The notes under the pieces: generated by a model
What the model was told of the DNA's origin: nothing
The model's input: only the letters and a program-made list of their open reading frames with translations
Database searches by the model: none
In this document: positions 49,488-58,797 of the stretch, piece after piece
Layout of the letters: each line of letters starts with the position of its first letter
Position numbering within the stretch: position 1 is the stretch's first letter
NCBI GenBank assembly: GCA_014803435.1
Contig: JACYFD010000001.1
Coordinates: 186,001 to 250,000, forward strand
Source: Cellulosimicrobium terreum
GTDB lineage: Bacteria; Actinomycetota; Actinomycetes; Actinomycetales; Cellulomonadaceae
Direction of reading: 5' to 3'
Length of the DNA: 64,000 nucleotides
Made by a program: the position numbers and the translations under genes

Positions 49488-52400
49488 TCACGGCCCGCAG
49501 AGCGTCGCGACCACCGTTCCCGTCCCCGCGTGGCCCGGGTTGCCCGCGTACCCCGGGTCCGTCCGCACGACGACGACCCTCTCCACCGTGCCGGAGGTGG
49601 TGGATCCCTTCTTGACCGGGTCGCCCGTCACGACGACCGCCATGTACTCCGGCACGGTCGCCGGCGGGTGCGAGCTGTTGCCGGGACGCGACGTCCAGGC
49701 GTCGCCGCACGTCGGCGCCGCGTCGTCGGACCCCACGAAGCCCTTGAAGGCGTTCGGCCCGCCGCCGTTGCGGGAGGACCACTGCGCGCCCCAGAAGTAC
49801 ACGTCGTCGCCGTCGGCGTGCGGTGCGTCGGCCCCCACGGCGTAGTAGCCGCCCGTCGCCCAGGACCACGGCTCGCACGCGTCGCCGGTCCCGTCACCGT
49901 CGGAGTCGGTCTGCTCCGGGTCCGGGTAGGCGGGGCAGACGTCGTCACCGTCGTCCACGCCGTCACCGTCCGTGTCTGACTCGACGAACGTGGCGACCAC
50001 CGTGCACGTGGCCTCCTGGGCGAGGGCGAGCGTGACCGAGCCGTCCACGGCGCAGTCCCCGCCGATGACGACGGTGTAGCCCTCGGGACCTACGACGGCG
50101 ACGGTCCGCGTCCCCGCGAGCGTGGTGGTCACCCCCGTGCCGATCGGGGCGCCGTCGAGCGTCAGGGTGACCTCGTCGGCCGTGGCGGTCCCGCCCTCGA
50201 CGGTGACGTCGACGGCGACCGTCGGGGCGACGTCGTCGAACGTGACCACGCAGGTCACCGCGTCGCCGTGGGCCAGCGCCACGACGTCCGCGCAGGCGGG
50301 TCCCACGCTGACGGCGTAGCCCGGGACCTCGGGACGCGGGGCGAGCGTGTACGCACCGGGGGTGAGCTCGTACGTCACACCGTCGGCCGATCCCGTCCCC
50401 GATGCCACGACCGTCCCACCGGCCAGGACGTCGACCGCGAAACCGGCGGGCGCGGCGTCGCCCCCGGCGTCGTTCACGACCTCGGTCACGACGGTCAGCC
50501 GCGGCGCCGCGACGACCGTGTCCGTGTCGGTGGCCGTGTTGTTGTCGGGGGTCAGGTCCGCGCCGTGCGTCCCGTCGTCGACGGCCGCGGCGGTGACCGC
50601 GAGCGTGTCGCCGTGCCCGCCCGCGACCCGGAGCGTGAGCTGCCGCTCGAGGGACGCGCCCGGGTCGATCTCGGTGGCCGGCCAGGTCACGGTCCCGTCG
50701 GCGTAGGTGCCGCCGTGGGACGCCGAGACGAACGACGCCCCGGTCGGGACCGTCACGGTGAGGTCGACACCGGTCGCGCCCGCCTCGCCGGTGTTCGCGA
50801 CGGTGACGGTGTACTCCACGTCCTCGCCCGCGCCGACCTCGGTGCGGCCGTCGTCGATCGTCGTGACCAGGTCGGGCCGCTGCGTGATCTGCGTGACGCA
50901 GCCGGACAGCAGCGCCTCCAGCACCGGGGTCGGGTTGGCGCCGAACGTGCCGATGTCGAACACCGCACCACCGCTCTCGAGCGCGAGGTCCTGGTAGCCC
51001 TGCGACCCGCTGCCGGGCGTGACGATCGAGTAGAGGACGGCTCCGCGGGCTGCGAGCGCGGCCCGGGCGTCGGCGACGGTCACGCCGAGCGCCTGCTGGA
51101 CGGGCTCGTCCGCGACGAGCACCAGGCACACGCCTGCGTCGGGCCGCAGCCCGGCACCCGTGCCGAGCGCGTCCACGATCGCGTTGACCCCGGGCTCGGT
51201 CCCGCCGCTCGTCGTGAGCGCGCCCGCGGCGGTCGCGACCTCGTCGAGGTTGTCGGTCGGCGGCACGTGCAGGTGCGGCAGGTAGCCGTCGCGGCCGGGT
51301 GTGCTGTGGTCGGTGCCGGCGCCGAAGCCCCACAGCCCGATCTGGTGGTCGATGTCCGCGGCGAGCTGGTTCGAGATCGACACGACGTTGTTGCGGACCG
51401 CCGCCTGGTAGGAGCCCATCGACCCGGACTCGTCGACGAGGAAGACGACGTCGCCCGGTGGCCGCAGCGCGGTCGTCACGGTGTCCGTGTCGGTGGCCGA
51501 CGCACGCACCCGGTCCCCGGCGTACGTGCCGGTCACGCTCGCCCCGGAGCCGGTGAACGGCAGGGTCGCGCGGACCACGCCGTCGCTGTCCGTGGTGAGC
51601 GTGCGCGTCTGGGCGCCGATCTCGAGCGTCACGGGCGCGCCGGGCAGGAGCGTCCACGTCTCGCGGTCCCACAGCACGGCGCGCACGTCGACGTCGCCGC
51701 CCCCGGCCGTGCCGGGCACCGGCTGCACCGACAGGTACGAGCGCCGCTTCGTCACGGTCGCGGTGGCCGTGTCGGTGCGCGTGCCGCCGTCCTTGTCGGT
51801 CGCGGTGAGCGTCGCCGTGTACGTGCCGGCGGCCGTGTAGGTGTGCGGTACCCGGACGGTGCTCGACGAGCACGGCTGCACGGCGGCGGTCGTGCCGTCA
51901 CCGAAGTCCCAGTGGCACGCGAGCGTCGCGCGGTCGCCGGTGCCGGGGTCGCTCGCGCTCGCACCCGGTGTCCACGCGGCGTCGACGAGCAGTGCCGCGC
52001 TCGCGCCGGCGTCGGCCGTCGGGTTCGCGTTGGTGACGGTCACGGAGCGGGTCGTGGTGGCCTGCTGCCCGAGGGAGTCGGTGACGTCCAGCGTCACGTC
52101 GTACGTGCCGTCGTCCGGGTAGGAGTGGCTCGGCGCCACGGTCCCGGTGGTCGAGGTGCCGTCGCCCCACGTCCAGGTGCGGGCGACGACGGCACGGTCC
52201 GTCGTCGGCGTGGTGTCGCGGAACGCCGCGCCCGACCCTTCGGCGACCGTCGCGGGACCCGTCGCGGCCACGGCAGGCGGGCCGACGACCGTCTGCGGGA
52301 GGGTGGTGCTCGACGTGCGCCCCGCGGCGTCGGTGACGGTGAGCGTCACCGGGTACGTGCCCGGCGCCGCGTACGTGTGCGTCGGGCTCTGCTCGGTGGA

Positions 52401-55400
52401 CGACGTGCCGTCCCCGAGGTCCCAGGCCCACGCGACGACGTCGTCGTCCGGGTCCGTCGTGGTGTCGCGGAACGTCACCGTCGCGTCGCCGACCTGCCCG
52501 GTCAGGAGCCGCAGCTCGTCCACCGCGAGGTAGCTCGTGGTACCCCACCGGTCGCGGGCGTCGAGACGCACGTAGCGGGCGCGGACCGGGTCGTCGAGCT
52601 CGAACGTCTGGAGCGTGGCGTCGTTCGCGAGCGTGCCCCGCAGCACCGTGGTCAGGTCGTCCGTGCTGCTGCCGGTGGTCGAGGCCGCGACCTCGAAGGT
52701 ACGCAGCCGTGGGCCCGACGTCGCGGAGCGCAGCTCGACGGCGTCGACGAGATACTCGTCGGCGAGCTCGAGCGTCGCCCACTGGTCGGTGACCTGCCCG
52801 GTCGCTGTGCGCCACGGGCGCGACGCGTCGGGGTAGTCGACGTCCACCATCTCCTGCGCGGCGTACGTGGTGGACGACTGGCTCGACGACGCGACGACGC
52901 GGGCGCCGTGGGGCACGAGCGCGACGTCGGTGCGACCGCCGGACGGGAGCGGCTCGAACGTGACGACCGGCGGACCGGACACGTCCACGCGCCGGGTCGT
53001 GACGGTCGAGACCGCGCCGAGGGTGTCGGTGACCCGCAGCGCGACGGTCGCGTCGGCCCCGAACGCGTGCTCGGGGGACTGGTCGGTGCTGTCCACGTCG
53101 AAGGTCGTGCCGTCGTGGTCGAGGTCCCACTCCCACGACGCGATGCCGTCGGCGTCGGTCGACGCGTCGACCAGCCGCACCGTCGTGCCGATCTCGGGCT
53201 CTGCCGGGTCGACCGTGAACGCGGCGACCGGACGGTCGGTCACGACGACGTCGTGCGTCGCCGACGCGCTCTCGCCGTCGTCGTCCGTGACGGTCAGCGT
53301 CACGGGGTACGTGCCGTCGGTGGGCCAGGCGTGCTCGAGCGTGGCCGTGGTCGCGTCCGTCACGCCGTCGGCGTCGAGGTCCCACGCCCAGGTCTCGACG
53401 GTGCCGTCGGGGTCGGTCGACGTATCGGTCAGCGTGACGGGCTCGTCGAGGATCCCGGGCTGCGGCGAGGCGTCGAAGCCCGCCTCGGGCGGGCCGGCGT
53501 CGCGCGTCCCCGGGTCGCAGTCGTCGTCCACGTCGTTGCCCGGGACCTCCGTCGCGCCGGGGTGGACGGCGGCGTCGTCGTCCGCGCAGTCGACGTTCGC
53601 GGTCCAGCCGTCGCCGTCCGCGTCGGGGTGGGTCACGAGCAGGGTCCAGCCGGCGGAACGGCGGGACGTGCCGTCGGACACGACGACCCGCAGGTCGTGT
53701 GCCGCGGGGTCGGCTGACGTCGGCGTGTACAGGAAGGTGGCCCCCGTCCCCGCGGGCTGCCCGTCGAGCTCCCACTGCGGCGTGAGCGGCTGGCCGTCCG
53801 GCCCGGTGCCGGTCGCGGAGAGCTCCCGTGTCGCGCCGAGCTCGACCTGGACGGCGCCCGCGCCGGGGGCGGGCGTCAGGCCCGCCAGGGTGACGCCCGG
53901 GTCCGCGGTCGTGACGTGCACGGTCGCGACGTCGACCCCGACGAGACCGGTCGGTCCCGTGCCGCGGACCGCGACGAGGTGGTCGCCGGACGTCGCGGGG
54001 GTGGACGACGGCGTCGCGCCGGTCGCGTCGTCGAAGTCCCCGTCACCGTCCAGGTCCCACGCGAGCTGAGCGCAGTCCGCGCACGTCGCCGTCAGGGTCA
54101 CGGGCGCGCCGAGCGCGACGGAGTACGGGCCGGCGGCGTCGACGACCGGGTAGGCGGTCGCGCCCTGGGCGTCGACGAGGTCCTCGAGCTCGGCGACGAC
54201 GGGGTCCATGGCGTTCGCCACGTCGGTGAACGCCGTGGACATCGACGCGTTCGCCGCGACCTGGTCCGTCACGACGTCGTCCAGCGACGCGTACGGGTGC
54301 TCGAGCTCGACGTCCTCGACGAACGTCCGGTTCAGCTCGTCGATCTCCGCCGGGGTGATCCCGGCGTTGCGCAGGGTGCGCTCCTCGTCGGCCGTCAGGC
54401 CGTCGGTGGCCACGCGGGACTGCAGCGAGCGCAGGTCCGCGGCGGCGGCGTCGAGGTCGACCCCCTCGGCGGCGAGCTCGTCCTGCAGGGCGGTGGCGGC
54501 GGCGTCCTGCAGCTCGAGGACGAGGGTGAGGTCGGACGCGCGGGTCTGCACGTCCCGCGCGTGCATGAGCGCGGCCGGGACGTCGTCGGCCGCGGCGGCG
54601 CCCTGGTACTTCTCCATCGAGGCGAGGTAGGACCGCGTGAGCGTCTCGCCCTGGCCGACCGTGTCGGCCCAGTCGGCGAGGGCCGTACCCACGGGGCTGC
54701 CCGTCGGCCAGTCGAAGGACGTCACCGGTCCCGGCATCGCGGGGTCGGCGAAGTCCGGGTCGGGCGGGTCGGCCGCGATCCCCTCGTAGTGCCGGGAGTG
54801 GTTCACGACCGTCCGCACGACCTCCATCTGGAGCCGCAGCGTGTCCTGGATGCTGGCGGTCGGGCAGTGGATGCTGATGGGCGAGCCCTCGGGCGAGGCG
54901 GAGACGGCGGGGACGCTGCAGATGTACGTCAGGTAGAACTGCATGAAGCCCGCCATGTCGCGGACCATCGCGGACGAGACCAGCTCGTACGTGCTGTATA
55001 CGGTGAAGAGGACCGTGTAGGCGAGCGCGGCGTCACGCCAGTGGTCGGCCTCGGCCGCTGCCGCGGTCTTCATGCCCGCGATCGCGCCGCTCGGCAGGGC
55101 CGGCACGCTGCTCGGGATCTGCACGGAGAACGCCTCGCGCTGGATCGAGTCGGAACCGTCGAAGATCCCGTTCTGGCACGTGTCCTCGACGACGTCGTAC
55201 GTTCCCGTGCCGAGCGTGCCCCCGGGCGCGGTGATCGCGACCTGCTCGTCGATGACGGCGCTGCCGAGGAGGAAGCTCTGGATCGTGTTCGGGGTGCCGC
55301 TGACGTCCGAGAGCGCACCGCCGGAGCTCACGCTCCCCGTCGGCACCACGTACACGTCGGACGTGGTCTCGATGAAGTCGCAGTCCCGGGTCAGGCCACC

Positions 55401-55559
55401 GGTCTCGATGAGGACGACCTCGTTGGCCCCGTACACCGACTTCCCGAACGAGAAGGTCTGCGCGTTCGCGGCCGCCGGTCCGGCCACCACCACCGAGCCA
55501 CCGGTCGCCAGCACACCGGCGAGAACGGCGGCAACCACAGCACGTACGGACGTCCGCAT
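49488..55559 (-). CDS. Giant secreted PKD/VWA surface protein
   Basis: The 2023-residue protein has a signal peptide (residues 1-32), a helical N-terminal domain (to about 460), PKD domains at about 470-560, 693-860 and 1027-1275, a calcium-type VDCADDDAAVHPGATEVPGNDVDDDCD stretch near 650-690 and an F5/8C domain at about 887-1020. A von Willebrand A domain lies at about 1365-1550 with the metal site DESGSM. A DUF11 domain (about 1560-1680), two more beta modules and type-3 calcium repeats near 1860-1895 follow. It is adhesin-like and probably cell-surface-exposed or released. No LPxTG is visible. The GGGAG site 6 bp before ATG supports this start. Confidence 0.85.
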   Translation of the reverse strand: MRTSVRAVVAAVLAGVLATGGSVVVAGPAAANAQTFSFGKSVYGANEVVLIETGGLTRDCDFIETTSDVYVVPTGSVSSGGALSDVSGTPNTIQSFLLGSAVIDEQVAITAPGGTLGTGTYDVVEDTCQNGIFDGSDSIQREAFSVQIPSSVPALPSGAIAGMKTAAAAEADHWRDAALAYTVLFTVYSTYELVSSAMVRDMAGFMQFYLTYICSVPAVSASPEGSPISIHCPTASIQDTLRLQMEVVRTVVNHSRHYEGIAADPPDPDFADPAMPGPVTSFDWPTGSPVGTALADWADTVGQGETLTRSYLASMEKYQGAAAADDVPAALMHARDVQTRASDLTLVLELQDAAATALQDELAAEGVDLDAAAADLRSLQSRVATDGLTADEERTLRNAGITPAEIDELNRTFVEDVELEHPYASLDDVVTDQVAANASMSTAFTDVANAMDPVVAELEDLVDAQGATAYPVVDAAGPYSVALGAPVTLTATCADCAQLAWDLDGDGDFDDATGATPSSTPATSGDHLVAVRGTGPTGLVGVDVATVHVTTADPGVTLAGLTPAPGAGAVQVELGATRELSATGTGPDGQPLTPQWELDGQPAGTGATFLYTPTSADPAAHDLRVVVSDGTSRRSAGWTLLVTHPDADGDGWTANVDCADDDAAVHPGATEVPGNDVDDDCDPGTRDAGPPEAGFDASPQPGILDEPVTLTDTSTDPDGTVETWAWDLDADGVTDATTATLEHAWPTDGTYPVTLTVTDDDGESASATHDVVVTDRPVAAFTVDPAEPEIGTTVRLVDASTDADGIASWEWDLDHDGTTFDVDSTDQSPEHAFGADATVALRVTDTLGAVSTVTTRRVDVSGPPVVTFEPLPSGGRTDVALVPHGARVVASSSQSSTTYAAQEMVDVDYPDASRPWRTATGQVTDQWATLELADEYLVDAVELRSATSGPRLRTFEVAASTTGSSTDDLTTVLRGTLANDATLQTFELDDPVRARYVRLDARDRWGTTSYLAVDELRLLTGQVGDATVTFRDTTTDPDDDVVAWAWDLGDGTSSTEQSPTHTYAAPGTYPVTLTVTDAAGRTSSTTLPQTVVGPPAVAATGPATVAEGSGAAFRDTTPTTDRAVVARTWTWGDGTSTTGTVAPSHSYPDDGTYDVTLDVTDSLGQQATTTRSVTVTNANPTADAGASAALLVDAAWTPGASASDPGTGDRATLACHWDFGDGTTAAVQPCSSSTVRVPHTYTAAGTYTATLTATDKDGGTRTDTATATVTKRRSYLSVQPVPGTAGGGDVDVRAVLWDRETWTLLPGAPVTLEIGAQTRTLTTDSDGVVRATLPFTGSGASVTGTYAGDRVRASATDTDTVTTALRPPGDVVFLVDESGSMGSYQAAVRNNVVSISNQLAADIDHQIGLWGFGAGTDHSTPGRDGYLPHLHVPPTDNLDEVATAAGALTTSGGTEPGVNAIVDALGTGAGLRPDAGVCLVLVADEPVQQALGVTVADARAALAARGAVLYSIVTPGSGSQGYQDLALESGGAVFDIGTFGANPTPVLEALLSGCVTQITQRPDLVTTIDDGRTEVGAGEDVEYTVTVANTGEAGATGVDLTVTVPTGASFVSASHGGTYADGTVTWPATEIDPGASLERQLTLRVAGGHGDTLAVTAAAVDDGTHGADLTPDNNTATDTDTVVAAPRLTVVTEVVNDAGGDAAPAGFAVDVLAGGTVVASGTGSADGVTYELTPGAYTLAPRPEVPGYAVSVGPACADVVALAHGDAVTCVVTFDDVAPTVAVDVTVEGGTATADEVTLTLDGAPIGTGVTTTLAGTRTVAVVGPEGYTVVIGGDCAVDGSVTLALAQEATCTVVATFVESDTDGDGVDDGDDVCPAYPDPEQTDSDGDGTGDACEPWSWATGGYYAVGADAPHADGDDVYFWGAQWSSRNGGGPNAFKGFVGSDDAAPTCGDAWTSRPGNSSHPPATVPEYMAVVVTGDPVKKGSTTSGTVERVVVVRTDPGYAGNPGHAGTGTVVATLCGP

Positions 55560-55741
55560 GAAGAACTCCCAGGTCAGGCAGTCGGCGGGCGCCGCGCTGC
55601 GCTCATCCTGATTGCCCGCCGGGAGGTTGTCGAGGGTGAAATCGCCGGTCGGGCACCGATGAGTCCGGACTGGGACGATGGTCGGTACCGGGTGGGCGGG
55701 GCGACCGACCTCGCACGGGCGCTGGAACGGGAGACAGGCAC

Positions 55742-56356
55742 ATGGGGACCGGTACGGGCATCGTGACGACCAGCGCGAGCGTCTCGCTCGACGGGTACAT
55801 CGCCGGGCCGGGGGAGACCGGGATCGACCACCTCTTCGCGTGGTACGACGCGGGGACGCGGGTGTTCCCGAGCGCCAACCCCGGTGTCTCGTTCACCCTG
55901 TCACCGGCCGACCACGCCTACCTCACCGCCACGATGGCGCGGATCGGCGCGCTCGTCGTCGGGCGGCACCTCTTCGACATCACCGACGGCTGGGGCGGCA
56001 CGCACCCGCTCGACAAGCCGGTCGTCGTGCTCACGCACCACGTCCCGCACGACTGGGTCGTCGCCCACCCGGCGGCGCCCTTCCGGTTCGTCACCACCGG
56101 GATCGAGGACGCCGTCGCGGCCGGCCACGAGGCCGCGGCGGGGCTCGACGTCGCGGTGAACGCCGGCCGGATGGCCAGCCAGGCGCTCGCGGCCGGACTG
56201 CTGGAGGAGGTCGTGCTCGACGTCGTCCCGGTCCTCCTCGGCGGCGGAGTCCCGTTCTTCGACGACATCGGGGCCGCCCCGCGACTGCTGGACGGCCCCG
56301 AGATCACGCCGGGCGAGCGGGTCACGCACCTGCGGTTCAGCGTGCGGGCTGCCTGA
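55742..56356 (+). CDS. Dihydrofolate-reductase-family protein (RibD C-terminal-like)
   Basis: The 204-residue protein has the RibD_C/DHFR fold: TTSASVSLDGYIAGPGETG at the start, ALVVGRHLFDITDGWGG, DVAVNAGRMASQALAAGLLEEVVLDVVPVLLGGGVPFFDD, and a strand closing in RFSV. These proteins reduce flavin/pterin-like substrates with NADPH, but many members have no proven reaction. A GGGAG site precedes ATG by about 7 bp. Its 3' end overlaps the convergent GDPD gene by 20 bp. Confidence 0.85.
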   Translation: MGTGTGIVTTSASVSLDGYIAGPGETGIDHLFAWYDAGTRVFPSANPGVSFTLSPADHAYLTATMARIGALVVGRHLFDITDGWGGTHPLDKPVVVLTHHVPHDWVVAHPAAPFRFVTTGIEDAVAAGHEAAAGLDVAVNAGRMASQALAAGLLEEVVLDVVPVLLGGGVPFFDDIGAAPRLLDGPEITPGERVTHLRFSVRAA

Positions 56357-57086
56357 CGCCGTCGAGCCATCCCGCCAGCCGGTCGGGCCGGTCCGTGATG
56401 ATGCCGTCGACGCCGAGCCGCACGGCGGCCTCCCAGTGCGCGGGCTCGTTCAGCGTCCAGACGGTGGTGCGCAGCCCGGCGTCGTGCAGGCGGTCCACGA
56501 GTCCCGGGTCCTGCAGGAGCAGCGTGCCCACGGGGTTGCAGGTCCAGGTCCCGAGCGCGGTGCACCGGTCGACCAGGTCTGCGCCGGGCTCCATGACGAG
56601 CAGCCCGCGTCGCAGGTCCGGGTCGGCCGCACGCAGCGCGGCCACGCTCTGCGGCCAGAAGCTCTGGCCGACGACGCGCTCCGTGAGACCCGCGGACCGG
56701 AGCGGGCCGGTCACCGAGCGTGCCTGCTCGACCGTCCACGCCCCCTTGAGCTCGACCAGCAGCTCGATGCCGGGCCGGGTCCCCAGGAACGTGACGACCT
56801 CGTCGAAGGTCGGGACGCGTAGACCGGCGAACGCCGGCGCGAACCACGACCCGGCGTCGAGCGACCGGACCGCCGCGAGATCCATCCCCGCGACGGCGCC
56901 GGTGCCGGACGTCGTCGCGTCCACCGTGTCGTCGTGGATGACGACGACCGCGCCGTCGGCGGTGAGCCGCACGTCGATCTCGATGCAGTCCGCACCCGCC
57001 CGCCACGCCGCCTCGAACGCGGCGAGCGTGTTCTGCGGTGCGACGGAGCTGTTGCCACGGTGCGCGACGACGGCCGGACGGGTCAC
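56337..57086 (-). CDS. Glycerophosphodiester phosphodiesterase
   Basis: The 249-residue protein is a GDPD TIM barrel that cleaves glycerophosphodiesters to glycerol-3-phosphate and an alcohol. The catalytic signature is complete: VVAHRGNSSVAPQNTLAAFEAAWRAGADCIEIDVRLTADGAVVVIHDD with His, Arg, Glu and Asp in the metal site. ELLVELKG and TDRPDRL occur later. There is no signal peptide. The GTG start overlaps a broken ugpB remnant, so the gene was once part of a glycerol-phosphate uptake operon whose transporter is lost. Confidence 0.9.
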   Translation of the reverse strand: MTRPAVVAHRGNSSVAPQNTLAAFEAAWRAGADCIEIDVRLTADGAVVVIHDDTVDATTSGTGAVAGMDLAAVRSLDAGSWFAPAFAGLRVPTFDEVVTFLGTRPGIELLVELKGAWTVEQARSVTGPLRSAGLTERVVGQSFWPQSVAALRAADPDLRRGLLVMEPGADLVDRCTALGTWTCNPVGTLLLQDPGLVDRLHDAGLRTTVWTLNEPAHWEAAVRLGVDGIITDRPDRLAGWLDGVRQPAR

Positions 57087-57300
57087 AGGTACGGCTCCAC
57101 GTTCTCGGTGTAGGCGGTCTCGATCTGCGGTGCGATCTCCTCGAACACCCGGACATCGTCCTGGATGCGGGCCTTCTCCGCGAGCTGGTCGACCGCGGTG
57201 CGGAACTGCGGCGTCTGCTCGTAGACCGGGGTCATGGTCTCGCTCTCGACCGCGGACGTGCGCACCGGCATGTACCCGTGCTCAGCGAGAAGTAGGCGTC
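57083..57300 (-). pseudogene. Frameshifted C-terminal remnant of a UgpB-like binding protein
   Basis: The frame ending at 57083 reads GYMPVRTSAVESETMTPVYE, then QFRTAVDQLAEKARIQDDVRVF and QIETAYTENVE. This is the C-terminal domain of glycerol-3-phosphate-type solute-binding proteins. Just before it the other frame reads DAYFSLST, which belongs in front of GYMPV; one missing G in ACGGG at about 57280 would restore it. No N-terminal domain or permeases exist upstream. It overlaps the GDPD start by GTGA. Confidence 0.75.
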
Positions 57301-57461
57301 GCGGCGCCACCCCCACCCCCGGCTGCTCGCGCTGCGTTGGTCCAGCTCACCCGGCTCGACGGGCATGGGTGGCATCGAGCAGGTGCGGGCCGACCCCGCG
57401 GCGCCCGCGGCACCGTAGGCGGTGTCCGGCGGCTACTGTGGCGGCGTGCTGCAGGTGTGCT

Positions 57462-57758
57462 GTGACCGCTGACGGGGCGTCCGGCGTCGTGACGATCGAC
57501 GGCGGTGACCTGGGCTGCGCGCGCCTGCTCGTGCTGCTGCGCGACCGGGTCGCGACCATGGCCGACGGAACCGTCGTGCACCTCGTCACGTCGGACCCCG
57601 TCGCGCCGATCGACCTCCCCGTGTGGTGCCGGATGACGGGCCACACCTACCTCGGGGTCGTCGACGACACGTCGTCGCTCGCCCCGACCTATGCCGTGCG
57701 TGTCACCGCGACGCCGGTGGCGACAGACCCTGGCCGTCCGTGGCACACGGCGGGATGA
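57462..57758 (+). CDS. TusA-family sulfurtransferase-like protein
   Basis: The 98-residue protein has the TusA/SirA fold: VVTIDGGDLGCARLLVLLRDRVATMADGTVVHLVTSD, then DLPVWCRMTGHTYLG. In TusA the sulfur-carrying cysteine is in CPxP. Here a cysteine is present at residue 19 (GCARL) but the prolines are missing. A second cysteine is in VWCRMTGH. It is a short sulfur-relay candidate with an uncertain partner. The GTG start lacks a strong ribosome site. Confidence 0.7.
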   Translation: MTADGASGVVTIDGGDLGCARLLVLLRDRVATMADGTVVHLVTSDPVAPIDLPVWCRMTGHTYLGVVDDTSSLAPTYAVRVTATPVATDPGRPWHTAG

Positions 57759-57870
57759 GTGCGGCCCGCCGTGCGCGCGTGGAACCGGGGCGGATGCTCA
57801 CTTGCAGCGGCCACTGACGACCTGGCGGTCGGGCTCTGCCGCAAGGTCGTCTCTCGTGTCACCTCGGGCA

Positions 57871-57903
57871 CGACGGTTCGGCACCCTGGGTGCCGAACCG
57901 TCG
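57871..57903 (-). terminator. Terminator after the fasciclin gene
   Basis: The arms 57871-57885 and 57889-57903 make a 15-bp perfect stem with a 3-base loop, 7 bp beyond the fasciclin stop codon. Confidence 0.8.
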
Positions 57904-57910
57904 GGTGTGC

Positions 57911-58564
57911 TCAGAGGTCGAGCGGGCGCAGCACGGCGGTGATGCCGTGCGCGATCTGCACGTTGCCGGCGTTGAGGTCGAGCCTCCCGCGCACGAGGAA
58001 CGGGTTGAGGTCGTCGCGGTCCTGGTCGACGAGCCGGACCAGGCCGAGCCTCTTGCTCAGCACGTCGACGCGGAACGTCGCGCCCTGCGCGGTGGTGAGC
58101 GCCGCGTCGTCGGACCGGAGCGCGGTCCGGGAGTCGATCGTCGCGCCGGGGACCACGTGGTAGAGCAGGACCTGCTCGACGGCGTCGATGCCGACGGCGT
58201 CGGCGATGGACGCGAGGACGCGCTGCTCCGTCGGCTGCCAGCGGTGCGTGAGGTCGAGCGCGAGGAGCTGGAACGCACGGTCGTTCGGGAGGAAGGCGGT
58301 GAGTGGCACGGTGCCGTCCGCGAGCACGGCCACCGGGCTGTCGGGCTTCGCGGCCAGGACCGCCGCGACCGCCTGGTCGACGATGTCGTAGTCGGACCAG
58401 TTGCGGTCGAACGTGTCGCCGTCGGCAGCGAGCACCGCGGCCAGGCTGGTGGTCCCGGCGGGGGAGGCGGATGCGGACGACGCCGCGGCGGCGACCCCGG
58501 TCGAGGCGAGGAGCGTCGCGGCCAGTGCTGCGGCGAGGCGTCGGGGAGTGCGTCGGAGGTTCAT
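57911..58564 (-). CDS. Secreted fasciclin-domain protein (MPT70/MPT83-like)
   Basis: The 217-residue protein has a signal peptide (residues 1-34, RRTPRRLAAALAATLLAS...). One fasciclin (FAS1) domain follows: SLAAVLAADGDTFDRNWSDYDIVDQAV, the LTAFLPNDRAFQLLALDL strand (H1 motif region), VLLYHVVPGATI (H2 motif) and GNVQIAHGITAVLRPLDL. In mycobacteria such proteins are exported antigens controlled by SigK. The promoter upstream (58631-58658) is nearly the same as that of the SigK operon here, so SigK control is expected. Confidence 0.88.
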   Translation of the reverse strand: MNLRRTPRRLAAALAATLLASTGVAAAASSASASPAGTTSLAAVLAADGDTFDRNWSDYDIVDQAVAAVLAAKPDSPVAVLADGTVPLTAFLPNDRAFQLLALDLTHRWQPTEQRVLASIADAVGIDAVEQVLLYHVVPGATIDSRTALRSDDAALTTAQGATFRVDVLSKRLGLVRLVDQDRDDLNPFLVRGRLDLNAGNVQIAHGITAVLRPLDL

Positions 58565-58630
58565 CGTCGAGTCCCTTCGTGGAGCACGGGCGACCGGGGC
58601 CGCCGGACGTCACGTCGACGTCCACCTCCT

Positions 58631-58658
58631 CTTCCGCCGCCGGGGTCACCCTGGATGC
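58631..58658 (-). promoter_or_regulatory. SigK-type promoter of the fasciclin gene
   Basis: On the minus strand GGTGCATCC (-35 core GCATCC at plus 58653-58658), 16 bp, CGGAAG (plus 58631-58636). The mycobacterial SigK consensus is CCATCC-N16-CCGAAT. The same element precedes the DUF4397 gene with identical spacing. Confidence 0.75.
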
Positions 58659-58713
58659 ACCCGACCGGTCGCGAGCCGTCGACGAGAGGCACGGGGCGCG
58701 CACCACGGCAATA

Positions 58714-58764
58714 TGCAACCGCAGGGTTGCGCTCCGGAGCAGCTGGTGCAACCATGGAGTTGCA
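58714..58764 (+). promoter_or_regulatory. Tandem ArsR operator boxes
   Basis: TGCAAC-N6-GTTGCG (58714-58731) and TGCAAC-N6-GTTGCA (58747-58764) are palindromes centred 33 bp apart, about three helical turns. They lie 34 bp before the SRPBCC gene, whose partner gene encodes an ArsR repressor. Confidence 0.7.
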
Positions 58765-58797
58765 ATCAACCGTTCGAGATGCCCGAGGAGAACGACC

